From positions 31,907 to 39,583 of the forward strand of contig PBUO01000001.1 of the NCBI GenBank assembly GCA_002727895.1: a DNA stretch of 7,677 nt, given 5' to 3'. Numbering within the stretch: position 1 is the stretch's first letter; the number at the start of each line of letters is the position of its first letter. Positions 1-5,684 of this stretch are shown here, piece by piece. The notes beneath the pieces were generated by a model. The model saw only the letters and a list, made by a program, of their open reading frames with translations, was not told the origin of the DNA and did no database searches. This DNA is from Acidimicrobiaceae bacterium. GTDB lineage: Bacteria; Actinomycetota; Acidimicrobiia; Acidimicrobiales; MedAcidi-G1. Made by a program: the position numbers and the translations under genes.

Positions 1-1
1 T

Positions 2-229
2 GTGCATGATCCGACCATGGAGAACCAGAGCAGCCACCTCCACCGCATGGACGCCCGGACCCGAGCCATCGGCCTGGCCGGCATCGCCGAGGCCCGAGCC
101 ACGCTGGCCGCCTGCCGGGCGCCTGTCGACGACCCGTCGGACGAGGCCGTCGCCGACTCCGCTAGGACCGACCGGTCCCGGACGGCGAGTCCGTCGGGTG
201 TAGACCACCACCTCCCTGAGGCAGCCTGA
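2..229 (+). CDS. Small hypothetical protein, possibly 5'-truncated
   Basis: I do not recognise this product. The frame is open from the window edge (GTG at 2) to TGA at 227-229, so the true start may lie outside. An internal ATG at 17 would give a 70-residue protein, but no Shine-Dalgarno sequence precedes it. From the GTG, residues 15-42 (after HLHR) look like a charged, Ala-rich helix, and the C-terminal half is polar, rich in Asp, Arg, Ser and Thr, and probably disordered. No signal peptide or membrane segment is visible. It ends seven bases before the GTG of the next ORF, so the two could be translated together. Its last residues (SGVDHHLPEA) vaguely resemble the region around the Asp-x-Pro-Glu motif of staphylococcal-nuclease domains. 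The tail might therefore be the decayed front of the nuclease-like ORF that follows. Whether it is a real gene is uncertain. Confidence 0.35.
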   Translation: MHDPTMENQSSHLHRMDARTRAIGLAGIAEARATLAACRAPVDDPSDEAVADSARTDRSRTASPSGVDHHLPEAA

Positions 230-236
230 CCGGACC

Positions 237-578
237 GTGTCCGGTCGACGAGCCTCCACCGCCCGAATCTCCCGACGGCTGGCCGAGCTACTCCCTTCCG
301 GCGCCGAGGTGGTGGTCACCCGCGACGTCGAGGTCCACGACCACTACGGGCGCCTGCTCGGGCATCTGGCGTCGGATAACCGACGCTCGGTGAACCGGAC
401 GCTGGTCGAGGACGGCTCTGCAGCGACCCTCCACATCGAACCCAAATACGGCATGCACCACGATCCGGCGGCCGCGGAGGCTCGGGCCAGGTCGGCCAGA
501 CTCGGCCTGCGGCGGACCCCACGAACCCTTGGTCGCGCCATCCGGCTGAGCGGGCGTCCGGTACCGTTGGCAGCGTGA
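237..578 (+). CDS. Truncated staphylococcal-nuclease (thermonuclease)-like ORF
   Basis: The 113-residue ORF matches the second half of the SNase fold: an LLPSGAEVVV strand (18-27), an Asp-rich turn, the DHYGRLLGHL segment (35-44), SVNRTLVEDG (51-60) and AEARARSARLGL (80-91). The YGR arginine (R39) corresponds to catalytic Arg87 of staphylococcal nuclease. The first half of the fold, with the other catalytic Arg and Glu and the calcium-binding Asp residues, is absent from this frame, so the product should be inactive alone. Family domains are usually about 110-150 residues with both halves. GTG at 237 is the first usual start after an in-frame TAG at 201-203. The codons just upstream read PDRTV and also look homologous, which hints at a +1 frameshift from the preceding ORF. 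The tail (92-113) is Arg-rich and not typical of the family. The stop overlaps the next start by four bases. It is either a decaying nuclease gene or a sequencing frameshift. Confidence 0.5.
   Translation: MSGRRASTARISRRLAELLPSGAEVVVTRDVEVHDHYGRLLGHLASDNRRSVNRTLVEDGSAATLHIEPKYGMHHDPAAAEARARSARLGLRRTPRTLGRAIRLSGRPVPLAA
562..567 (+). promoter_or_regulatory. Putative -10 box (TACCGT) for a near-leaderless transcript
   Basis: TACCGT fits the actinobacterial TANNNT -10 consensus and lies seven bases before the GTG at 575. Transcription would therefore start at, or one base before, the start codon. The same hexamer occurs at a similar distance before the starts at 2781 (-) and 2874 (+). No clear -35 element is visible. 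The box lies inside the 3' end of the nuclease-like ORF, so the downstream gene could be transcribed independently of it. Confidence 0.5.
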
Positions 579-1405
579 CCACGCTGCTGGAACGGCTCGG
601 TCGGGGCCCGGACGAACGACTCCTCATCCTCACCGGCGACCAGCTCGGCCTGTGCCACGCCGTCAACGTCGGCGTGTACGAGAGCATCCGATCCGGCCTG
701 GCCACCGGCGCCGGGCTGATGGTGCCCGGCCCATGGGCCCGCGACGCGGCGGCCCACCACCGTGGCGAGCCGGTCGGGGTGCACCTCACTCTCAATGCCG
801 AGCTGGACTGCTACCGCTGGCGACCCATCACCCAGGCCCCGAGCCTCCACGACGGCGACGGCGGCTTCCCCCGGACCACCGGCGACCTGTGGGACCACGC
901 CGACCTGGACGAGACCAGGCGGGAGTGCCGGGCGCAGTTGGAACGGGCAGTGCTGTGGGGCTTCGACGTGAGCCACCTGAGCACCCACCTCGGTGCCCTC
1001 CAGAACCGGCCCGAGTTCTTCGATGTCTACCTCGGCCTGGCTGTGGATTTCAGGCTGCCCATCCGCCTGGAGGGCGCGGCGTCCGAGGCGACGGCCGGCT
1101 TCCCGTTCCGCACCCTGGCCGCCGAAGAGGGCGTGCTCACCGTGGATCACCACAGGCTGCGGCGCCTCGTCGACCCGGCCACCATCGAACGCCAGGCCAT
1201 GGACCTGGAGCCCGGAGTGACCGAGATCGTCATCGAGCCGGCGGCAGACACGCCCGAACTGCGGGCCGTGTGCGACGAATGGGGGCGCCGGGTCGAACAC
1301 CTCGACCTGGCCTGCAACGACTCCGACCTCCGGGCCGACCTGGAGCGAGGTGGCGTGACCCTCGTCGACTGGCGGGAAATCCGGGACGCCCAGCGGGCCG
1401 GCTGA
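575..1405 (+). CDS. ChbG/HpnK (YdjC) family carbohydrate deacetylase-like protein, altered active site
   Basis: The 276-residue protein follows the YdjC-like fold that in ChbG removes acetyl groups from oligosaccharides and in HpnK acts in hopanoid biosynthesis. Landmarks are ILTGDQLGLCHAVN (18-31), GVHLTLNAE (68-76), the FPRTTGDLWDHADL stretch (98-111), SHLSTHLG (133-140), and IEPAADTPEL (220-229) near the C-terminus. Length is normal. From family knowledge the first motif is usually ADDxG, the third HxDxH, and the last has His before Pro-Ala/Gly. Here the second Asp is Gln23, the Asp between the histidines is Ser136, and the late His is Glu221. His70, His134, His138 and Asp22 remain. Metal binding and catalysis are therefore doubtful, although the fold seems intact. 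The GTG start overlaps the preceding stop (GTGA), and a TACCGT box sits seven bases upstream. The substrate cannot be named, and a non-enzymatic role is possible. Confidence 0.8.
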   Translation: MTTLLERLGRGPDERLLILTGDQLGLCHAVNVGVYESIRSGLATGAGLMVPGPWARDAAAHHRGEPVGVHLTLNAELDCYRWRPITQAPSLHDGDGGFPRTTGDLWDHADLDETRRECRAQLERAVLWGFDVSHLSTHLGALQNRPEFFDVYLGLAVDFRLPIRLEGAASEATAGFPFRTLAAEEGVLTVDHHRLRRLVDPATIERQAMDLEPGVTEIVIEPAADTPELRAVCDEWGRRVEHLDLACNDSDLRADLERGGVTLVDWREIRDAQRAG

Positions 1406-1411
1406 CGGTCA

Positions 1412-1439
1412 GGCCCCGACAGGGAACCAGGTCGGGACC
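1412..1439. terminator. Possible bidirectional terminator hairpin between convergent genes
   Basis: CCCGAC (1415-1420) pairs with GTCGGG (1431-1436) around a 10-base loop. After one mismatch, GG (1412-1413) pairs with CC (1438-1439). It fills most of the 39-base gap between two converging genes, where a shared terminator is expected. There is no T-tract on either strand, as is common in GC-rich actinobacteria, so function is inferred from position and structure only. Confidence 0.35.
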
Positions 1440-1444
1440 CGGGC

Positions 1445-1840
1445 TCAGAACTCGCTTCGACCGGCCAGGTCAGCGAGCAGCGCCGACCACTCCGGCGAGC
1501 CGAACATCGGCCGGAGGTCGAATACGTACCGGGCGTAGGCGTCCTCGACCTTGCACCGCCCGGTCATGAACGCCACGTCGGGGTCCAGGTCGCCGCGGAA
1601 CTGGGCCACGGCGTCGGGATACTTCCAGGTCACTGTGGCCTCGGCCTCGCCGTCCTTCGTGGCCTGCACCTCGGACAGGCGCCCGTCGACCACCGTCACC
1701 AAGAGTTGTACCTTGCCGTGGGGCGTACCGGTGACCACGAACCGGACGACGCCGTCCACGCCCGACCGCTCGGGCAGGGCCGAACCAGCCGAGGCGAACT
1801 CGGCCACCCAAGCCTCGGACAGGAACGAGATCCCGGCCAT
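1445..1840 (-). CDS. SCP2-like sterol-carrier domain protein
   Basis: The 131-residue protein resembles a stand-alone SCP2 (sterol carrier protein 2) domain, which binds lipids or other hydrophobic ligands in a tunnel. Supporting features are the N-terminal helix with a WVAEF core (11-15), the strands VVRFVVTG (31-38) and KVQLLVTVVDGRL (43-55), ATVTWKYPDAVAQFRGDLD (68-86), and the typical AFMTGRCKVEDAYARYVF stretch (89-106), where other members carry a G-x-(V/C)-K-V-E/D motif. No signal peptide or membrane segment is seen, so it is probably cytosolic. Its ATG overlaps the TGA of the upstream amidase gene by one base (TGATG), and no separate ribosome binding site is evident. Translation is therefore probably coupled within one transcript. 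Its ligand is unknown. The pairing with a mycothiol-conjugate amidase suggests a role with hydrophobic or toxic small molecules, but that is inference. Confidence 0.7.
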   Translation of the reverse strand: MAGISFLSEAWVAEFASAGSALPERSGVDGVVRFVVTGTPHGKVQLLVTVVDGRLSEVQATKDGEAEATVTWKYPDAVAQFRGDLDPDVAFMTGRCKVEDAYARYVFDLRPMFGSPEWSALLADLAGRSEF

Positions 1841-2781
1841 CAGGACGCGGCCCCGTCCACGGTGGCCGTCACGGCCTCAGGATCCTTGGCCTCGATGCCG
1901 GCGAACAGATCGACCTCGTAGCCGTCGTCGACCGGCACGGCCGGACCGACGTGGCTGAACTCCAGCCGGTAGTCGTCCCACGGGTGCACGGTCCGGGCCT
2001 CGTCGTCGGGCAGGCCGAACCAGAACTTCGACGCCGGGTCGATCTGAGTGGCGTGGGCGCGCAGGGCCTCGCCACGGACGTCCCAGTGCTCGGCGATGGG
2101 CACACGGGTGGTGATCAGGTGGTCCCGGGACGGCCGGTCGAACCACCACTCGTCGTAAGGAGACTCCAGGCCGAGGGCGCCGAAGCGCTCGTGCAGGCCC
2201 TCGATCCGGGCCCGCGACCACATGGTGTAGTACAGCTTCGAGGGCTGCCAGGCCGGCCCGGCCTCGGGAAACTGGTCGAGGTCGCCGGCGGCGTGGAAGG
2301 CTGGAACCGTCACGTCGTGGACCTGGACGTGGTCCGGGTGGTCGTACTCGCCCCGGGCATCCGGGTAGGTGACCACCACCTGGGGCCGAACCCGCCGGAT
2401 GACGGCCACCAGCCGGCCGACCGCCTCGTCGTGGTCGGCGTTGGCGAAGCAGTCGGAGCGGGAGTTGTGCTCGGAGTCCTTCATGCCCGAGTCGTGGTAG
2501 CCGAGCATGACCACCTCGTCGTAGCCGATGATGTCGGCGGCCCGGTCCAGCTCGGCCCGACGCACCCCGGCCAATTCGGCGTGGACCTCGGGCCGGTCCA
2601 TGGCCGGGTTCAGAACATCGCCGGCCTCACCCCCGGTGCAGCAGACGAGGACGCTGTGGACCCCCCGCTGGCGCAGGGCGGCGACTGTCGATGCCCCCTT
2701 GGAGGCCTCGTCGTCCGGGTGGGCATGGACGGTGAGCAGGCGCAGCGGGGCGTCCGCGGGGACGGGGTGGAAGGGGGGCAC
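1840..2781 (-). CDS. mca: Mycothiol S-conjugate amidase (Mca), LmbE/PIG-L superfamily
   Basis: Mca cleaves mycothiol S-conjugates formed with electrophiles into a mercapturic acid, which is exported, and glucosaminyl-inositol, which is recycled. The 313-residue protein carries the zinc motif AHPDDE (20-25) followed by SKG. The lysine (K28) matches Lys19 of mycobacterial Mca, which separates Mca from the deacetylase MshB (serine there). Other matches are TGGEAGDVLNPAMD (49-62), DSGM (97-100), DHPDH (147-151), SKLYY (181-185) and RAHATQIDP (241-249) near the C-terminus, all highly characteristic of Mca. It lacks a signal peptide and should be cytosolic. GTG at 2781 is the only plausible start before the zinc motif. 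It has no Shine-Dalgarno sequence, but a TACCGT box sits eight bases upstream, suggesting a near-leaderless mRNA. It is first in an operon with the SCP2-like gene and diverges from the nfeD-like gene. The host should make mycothiol; mshA-D are not in this window. Confidence 0.9.
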   Translation of the reverse strand: MPPFHPVPADAPLRLLTVHAHPDDEASKGASTVAALRQRGVHSVLVCCTGGEAGDVLNPAMDRPEVHAELAGVRRAELDRAADIIGYDEVVMLGYHDSGMKDSEHNSRSDCFANADHDEAVGRLVAVIRRVRPQVVVTYPDARGEYDHPDHVQVHDVTVPAFHAAGDLDQFPEAGPAWQPSKLYYTMWSRARIEGLHERFGALGLESPYDEWWFDRPSRDHLITTRVPIAEHWDVRGEALRAHATQIDPASKFWFGLPDDEARTVHPWDDYRLEFSHVGPAVPVDDGYEVDLFAGIEAKDPEAVTATVDGAAS

Positions 2782-2789
2782 GACGGGAA

Positions 2790-2795
2790 ACGGTA
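2790..2795 (-). promoter_or_regulatory. Putative -10 box (TACCGT) for mca
   Basis: On the minus strand TACCGT lies eight bases before the mca GTG. It forms part of the palindrome CGGTACCG (2791-2798). The spacing predicts a leader of about two bases. No convincing -35 sequence is seen 16-18 bases further upstream. Confidence 0.5.
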
Positions 2796-2861
2796 CCGCT
2801 CCCTCACCCGTGGCCGGTTCCGCCGGGAGGCGGCCGTCGCAGATGGATCGGGAGGTCGGTG

Positions 2862-2867
2862 TACCGT
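2862..2867 (+). promoter_or_regulatory. Putative -10 box (TACCGT) for the nfeD-SPFH operon
   Basis: TACCGT followed by six bases and then ATG at 2874 is the exact spacing expected for a leaderless actinobacterial promoter, with +1 at the A of ATG. The region 2782-2873 is a 92-bp divergent promoter region shared with mca, whose own TACCGT box lies on the other strand. Two GGAGG-like runs (2826-2830, 2851-2855) are badly spaced for ATG 2874, which supports the leaderless reading. Confidence 0.5.
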
Positions 2868-2873
2868 GCGCCC

Positions 2874-3323
2874 ATGGAACCCGAGGTGTGGCGCTGGATC
2901 TGGTTGGGAGCCGCAGCGATCTTCGTGGTCGGCGAGATCGCCCTCACCGGGTCGTTCTTCCTGCTGCCGTTCGGCGCCGGGGCCGCGGCAGCCACCGTGG
3001 TGGCCTTCACCGGGGCCGAGGCCGCCTGGCAGTGGCTGGCCTTCGTGGTCGTCTCCGCCGCGGCCTTCGCAGCACTCCGCCCCATGGCCCGCCGCATGGC
3101 CAGCGGCGGCAACCCGGTCGGCGTGGGCGCCGGCCGCCTCGTCGGCGAGACCGGCCACGTGACCTCGGCGAGCGGGATGTCGGACGGCCGGCTGGGCACG
3201 GTCCGCGTCGGCAGGGAGGACTGGCACGCCGAGGCCGACGACGGCTCCCCCCTGGAGGTCGGCCAGCCGGTCGAGGTCGTCCGCATCGAGGGGACGCGGG
3301 CCGTGGTCCGCCGCACCACCTGA
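2874..3323 (+). CDS. NfeD-like membrane protein with C-terminal OB-fold
   Basis: This is a short-form NfeD (149 residues from ATG 2874). Residues about 7-70 form a hydrophobic region with two to three membrane segments, including WIWLGAAAIFVVGEIAL and the FFLLPFGAGAAAA stretch typical of the family. After a basic linker (MARRM), residues about 88-148 make the OB-like domain: LVGETGHVTS, GTVRVGREDWHAEA, PLEVGQPVEVVRIEG, RAVVRR. The long NfeD forms with an N-terminal serine protease are different; no protease domain is present here. NfeD proteins typically sit next to an SPFH/stomatin gene and bind its product at the membrane, and such a gene starts 27 bases downstream. The in-frame GTG at 2859 would add five residues. 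I prefer ATG 2874 because of the TACCGT box six bases before it and the membrane helix starting right after. Confidence 0.85.
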   Translation: MEPEVWRWIWLGAAAIFVVGEIALTGSFFLLPFGAGAAAATVVAFTGAEAAWQWLAFVVVSAAAFAALRPMARRMASGGNPVGVGAGRLVGETGHVTSASGMSDGRLGTVRVGREDWHAEADDGSPLEVGQPVEVVRIEGTRAVVRRTT

Positions 3324-3339
3324 GCAACCCGAGAGCACC

Positions 3340-3346
3340 GGAAGGA
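3340..3346 (+). promoter_or_regulatory. Ribosome binding site of the SPFH gene
   Basis: GGAAGGA ends four bases before ATG 3351, a good Shine-Dalgarno sequence. It fixes this start. It also contrasts with the likely leaderless genes nearby, as expected for a second gene in an operon. Confidence 0.7.
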
Positions 3347-3350
3347 ACCC

Positions 3351-4376
3351 ATGTCCATCGCCCCCGTGATCGCCCTGGCCGTAATCGCCATCGTGCTGTT
3401 CGTCTTCGCGGCAGCCGGCGTCAAGATCGTTCGGCCCTACCAGAAGGGCATCGTCGAACAACTCGGTCGCTACAAGGCCACAGTGGAACCCGGCCTGAAG
3501 CTCATCCTCCCCGTCGTCCAGTCGCTGACCCGGGTCGACATGCGCGAGCAGGTCATCGACGTGCCCCCGCAGGAGGTCATCACCAAGGACAACGTGACGG
3601 TGACCGTGGACGCCGTCATCTACTACGAGCCGACCGACGCCCAGCGCCTCATCTACAACGTGGCCAGCTTCATCCTCGCAGTGACCAAGCTGGCCCAGAC
3701 CAACCTGCGGAACGTGATCGGCGACATGTCGCTCGACAACGCCCTGACGTCTAGGGACAACGTGAACGTGGCCCTGCGAGAGGTCCTCGACGACGCGACC
3801 GACAAGTGGGGCGTCAAGGTGGTACGGGTCGAGATCCAACGCATCGACCCCCCGGTCGACGTCATGAACGCCATGCACGAGCAGATGAAGGCCGAGCGGA
3901 ACCGACGGGCCGTGGTGCTCGAGGCCGACGGCACTCGGGAGGCGGCCATCACCCGGGCCGAAGGCGAGAAGCAGGCGGTCATCCTGGCCGCCGAGGCCGA
4001 CCGGCAGCAGGCCATCCTCAACGCCGAGGGCGAGGCCGAGGCCATCCGGGCGGTGGCCGACGCCGAGCGGTACCGGGAGGTCACCGTCGCCGAGGGCGAG
4101 GCGGCGGCCATCCGCGACGTGTACGGAGCCATCCACGACGGCGACCCGACCTCCGACCTCCTAGCCATCAAGGCCCTGGAGGCATTGGGCGCCGTGGCCG
4201 ACGGCCGGGCCACCAAGATCTTCCTCCCGACCGAAGTAGGCGCCGCTCTGGGTTCGTTGGGCGCCGTCGCCGAGTTGTTCACCGGCAGCGGGACCGGCGA
4301 CGACGCCCGGGCCGAAGCCATCGCCGAGGCGTCGGCGCCGGTCGAGGAGGAAGACGGACCGGAACCGGTCGGCTAA
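3351..4376 (+). CDS. SPFH/band-7 domain protein (stomatin/paraslipin-like)
   Basis: The 341-residue protein has one N-terminal membrane helix (about 4-23) followed by the SPFH domain (about 25-185). Typical features are IVRPYQKGIVEQLGRYKATV (26-45), the EPGLKLILPVV loop (46-56), VDMREQVIDVPPQEVITKDN (62-81), AVIYYEP (88-94), LRNVIGDMSLDNALTSRDNV (119-138) and VEIQRIDPP (160-168). A long Ala/Glu/Arg-rich coiled coil follows (about 175-260), with repeats such as EADG, AEGEKQAVILAAEAD and AEGEAEAI. A C-terminal segment (about 262-312) includes LLAIKALEALG, and the tail is acidic. Such proteins build ring-like or cage-like oligomers and order membrane microdomains. Length and layout match bacterial QmcA/slipin-type members. 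With the NfeD-like gene 27 bases upstream it forms a standard nfeD-slipin operon; the exact client is unknown. The gene converges on the PhoU-RCK gene across a 44-base gap with no strong terminator. Confidence 0.9.
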   Translation: MSIAPVIALAVIAIVLFVFAAAGVKIVRPYQKGIVEQLGRYKATVEPGLKLILPVVQSLTRVDMREQVIDVPPQEVITKDNVTVTVDAVIYYEPTDAQRLIYNVASFILAVTKLAQTNLRNVIGDMSLDNALTSRDNVNVALREVLDDATDKWGVKVVRVEIQRIDPPVDVMNAMHEQMKAERNRRAVVLEADGTREAAITRAEGEKQAVILAAEADRQQAILNAEGEAEAIRAVADAERYREVTVAEGEAAAIRDVYGAIHDGDPTSDLLAIKALEALGAVADGRATKIFLPTEVGAALGSLGAVAELFTGSGTGDDARAEAIAEASAPVEEEDGPEPVG

Positions 4377-4420
4377 ACCCGCCGTCTGGACCCGCCTTCG
4401 GGGAGACCGGCCCAGGCGCC

Positions 4421-5641
4421 TCAGCCGGCGGGCACCAACTCGTCGTCGCCCTCGTCGCCCTCCACCAGCTCCCAGCCGCACATGGCGGCTAGCAGCGACT
4501 GTCCCTCCTCCGGGCCCGAGGCAATCACCTCGTCGCCGGCCACCAGGCGCACCCGCCCGCGCGGCCGATAGAGGTAGCCCCCGCCCCGGCGCACGGCCAG
4601 CACGGTGAACCCGGGCTCGATGTTGAGCTGTAGGTCCTTGAGCGTCGCATCGGCCACCGAGCTCCCCTCGGCCACCGGGAAGCGGACCACCACCTCGTCG
4701 GCCTCCCCGAGCGCGATGCCCAGGATCGGGTGGACCTCCTCCCCCTCCTCGACCAACCACACCATGGCCTTCGCCTGGTCGCCGAGGTCCTCGGCCGCCT
4801 CGGCCAAATGGAGCAGTCCGCGCAGCGACGACGGGTCCAGCCCCTCGGCGGCAGCGCCGAGCACCCAGAGCTCGAGGCGGTCCTTCATCTCGTCGAGGCG
4901 CTCCTCGAGGTGCCCGACCTCGGCGGCCAGGCCGCGGTCGCCGAGCACCAGGGCGCTGTAGGCGAGGCCCACGGCGGCCTCCGACAAGTTCTTCATCTCC
5001 ACCAGGACATCCACGGCCCGGTCCAGGTCGGTCAGGGCCTGGACGTCGTCGGGTCGAGGCGGCTCCCACACCGGGGCGGCGGCCAGTTCCCGTAGCCGGG
5101 TGATGCCGTCCGGCGACCCGTGGAGGAACAGCACGTCACCGGGCACCAACACCGTGTCGCCGTCCACGTCGGTGATCCACTGGCGACCCCGACGCACCGC
5201 CATGACCCGCATGCCAGCCTGCACGGTCAACTCGAGGCCGGCCAGAGGGCGATGGGCCATGTGGGAGCCGTCGCTGACTAGTACCCGGTGCGACACCTCT
5301 TCGGCGTCGGACAGGTCGGCCACGAGTTGGCGGGGTATGCCGAGGCGGTGGGTCACGATGCGGGCGATGTCCACAGCGTCGTTGGCCATCCGCTCGATGG
5401 CCGACACCACCTGGAGGACCGACGACATGCCCTCGGCATCGCGGGGGCTGCGGTCAGCCAGCACGCACACGGCGCGCATGTCGTGGACCAGGTCGCTCAT
5501 CCGCTCCTCGAGTTCGTCGACCTCCTCGGCCATGTCCGGGTCGCCGAAGTAGACCGCGGCGTAGGCCAGGTCCACCATCAGTTCCGAGGTGTCCTTCGCC
5601 TCGGCCAGCATGGCCCGCAAGTTGCGGGGTCTGTCGTCCAT
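4421..5641 (-). CDS. Tandem PhoU-TrkA_C (RCK_C) regulatory protein
   Basis: This 406-residue soluble protein consists of two PhoU-like helical modules, each followed by a TrkA_C (RCK_C) domain: PhoU-like 1 (about 8-105), RCK_C 1 (about 115-188), PhoU-like 2 (about 205-308), RCK_C 2 (about 315-392). The duplication is visible. LAEAKDTSELMVDLAYAAV (12-30) matches LVEMKNLSEAAVGLAYSAL (213-231), and AGMRVMAVRRG (142-152) matches PGFTVLAVRRG (343-353), both offset by 201 residues. RCK_C domains bind small ligands or ions and gate channels and transporters; PhoU-like helices mediate dimer or partner contacts. There is no membrane segment or nucleotide-binding RCK_N domain. The architecture recalls a family known mainly from archaea that neighbours MgtE-like permeases. 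Here the gene lies 43 bases downstream of just such a permease, so it is probably the cytosolic regulator of that transporter. The C-terminus is acidic. The ligand is unknown. Confidence 0.85.
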   Translation of the reverse strand: MDDRPRNLRAMLAEAKDTSELMVDLAYAAVYFGDPDMAEEVDELEERMSDLVHDMRAVCVLADRSPRDAEGMSSVLQVVSAIERMANDAVDIARIVTHRLGIPRQLVADLSDAEEVSHRVLVSDGSHMAHRPLAGLELTVQAGMRVMAVRRGRQWITDVDGDTVLVPGDVLFLHGSPDGITRLRELAAAPVWEPPRPDDVQALTDLDRAVDVLVEMKNLSEAAVGLAYSALVLGDRGLAAEVGHLEERLDEMKDRLELWVLGAAAEGLDPSSLRGLLHLAEAAEDLGDQAKAMVWLVEEGEEVHPILGIALGEADEVVVRFPVAEGSSVADATLKDLQLNIEPGFTVLAVRRGGGYLYRPRGRVRLVAGDEVIASGPEEGQSLLAAMCGWELVEGDEGDDELVPAG

Positions 5642-5645
5642 CAGG

Positions 5646-5650
5646 TCCTC
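5646..5650 (-). promoter_or_regulatory. Ribosome binding site of the PhoU-TrkA_C gene
   Basis: GAGGA on the minus strand lies four bases before the ATG at 5641, a good Shine-Dalgarno sequence that fixes the start. In the same 43-base gap TAGCAT (5669-5674, minus) fits TANNNT and could be a weak internal promoter, but no -35 element accompanies it. Confidence 0.6.
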
Positions 5651-5684
5651 ACAGGGTGTCGGGAATCGATGCTAGGTCCGGTGG

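Noticed and set aside
344..1300. 318-codon minus-strand frame opposite the YdjC-like gene
   Set aside because: The plus-strand product has clear family motifs along its length, and the antisense frame has none.
1951..3754. Two long plus-strand frames (about 400 codons each) antisense to mca and running through nfeD and SPFH
   Set aside because: They cross the divergent promoter region and overlap recognised genes, with low-complexity Arg/Pro/Gly or Val/Gly composition typical of shadow frames.
2610..4136. Longest open frame in the window (508 codons, minus) across the nfeD and SPFH genes
   Set aside because: It lies antisense to two well-recognised proteins, has a repetitive Gly/Asp/His/Leu composition with no family motif, and is expected from GC-rich codon bias.
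4391..4402. CCCG-CCTT-CGGG hairpin between the convergent SPFH and PhoU-RCK genes
   Set aside because: Only four base pairs with no T-tract; too weak to call a terminator even though the position is right.
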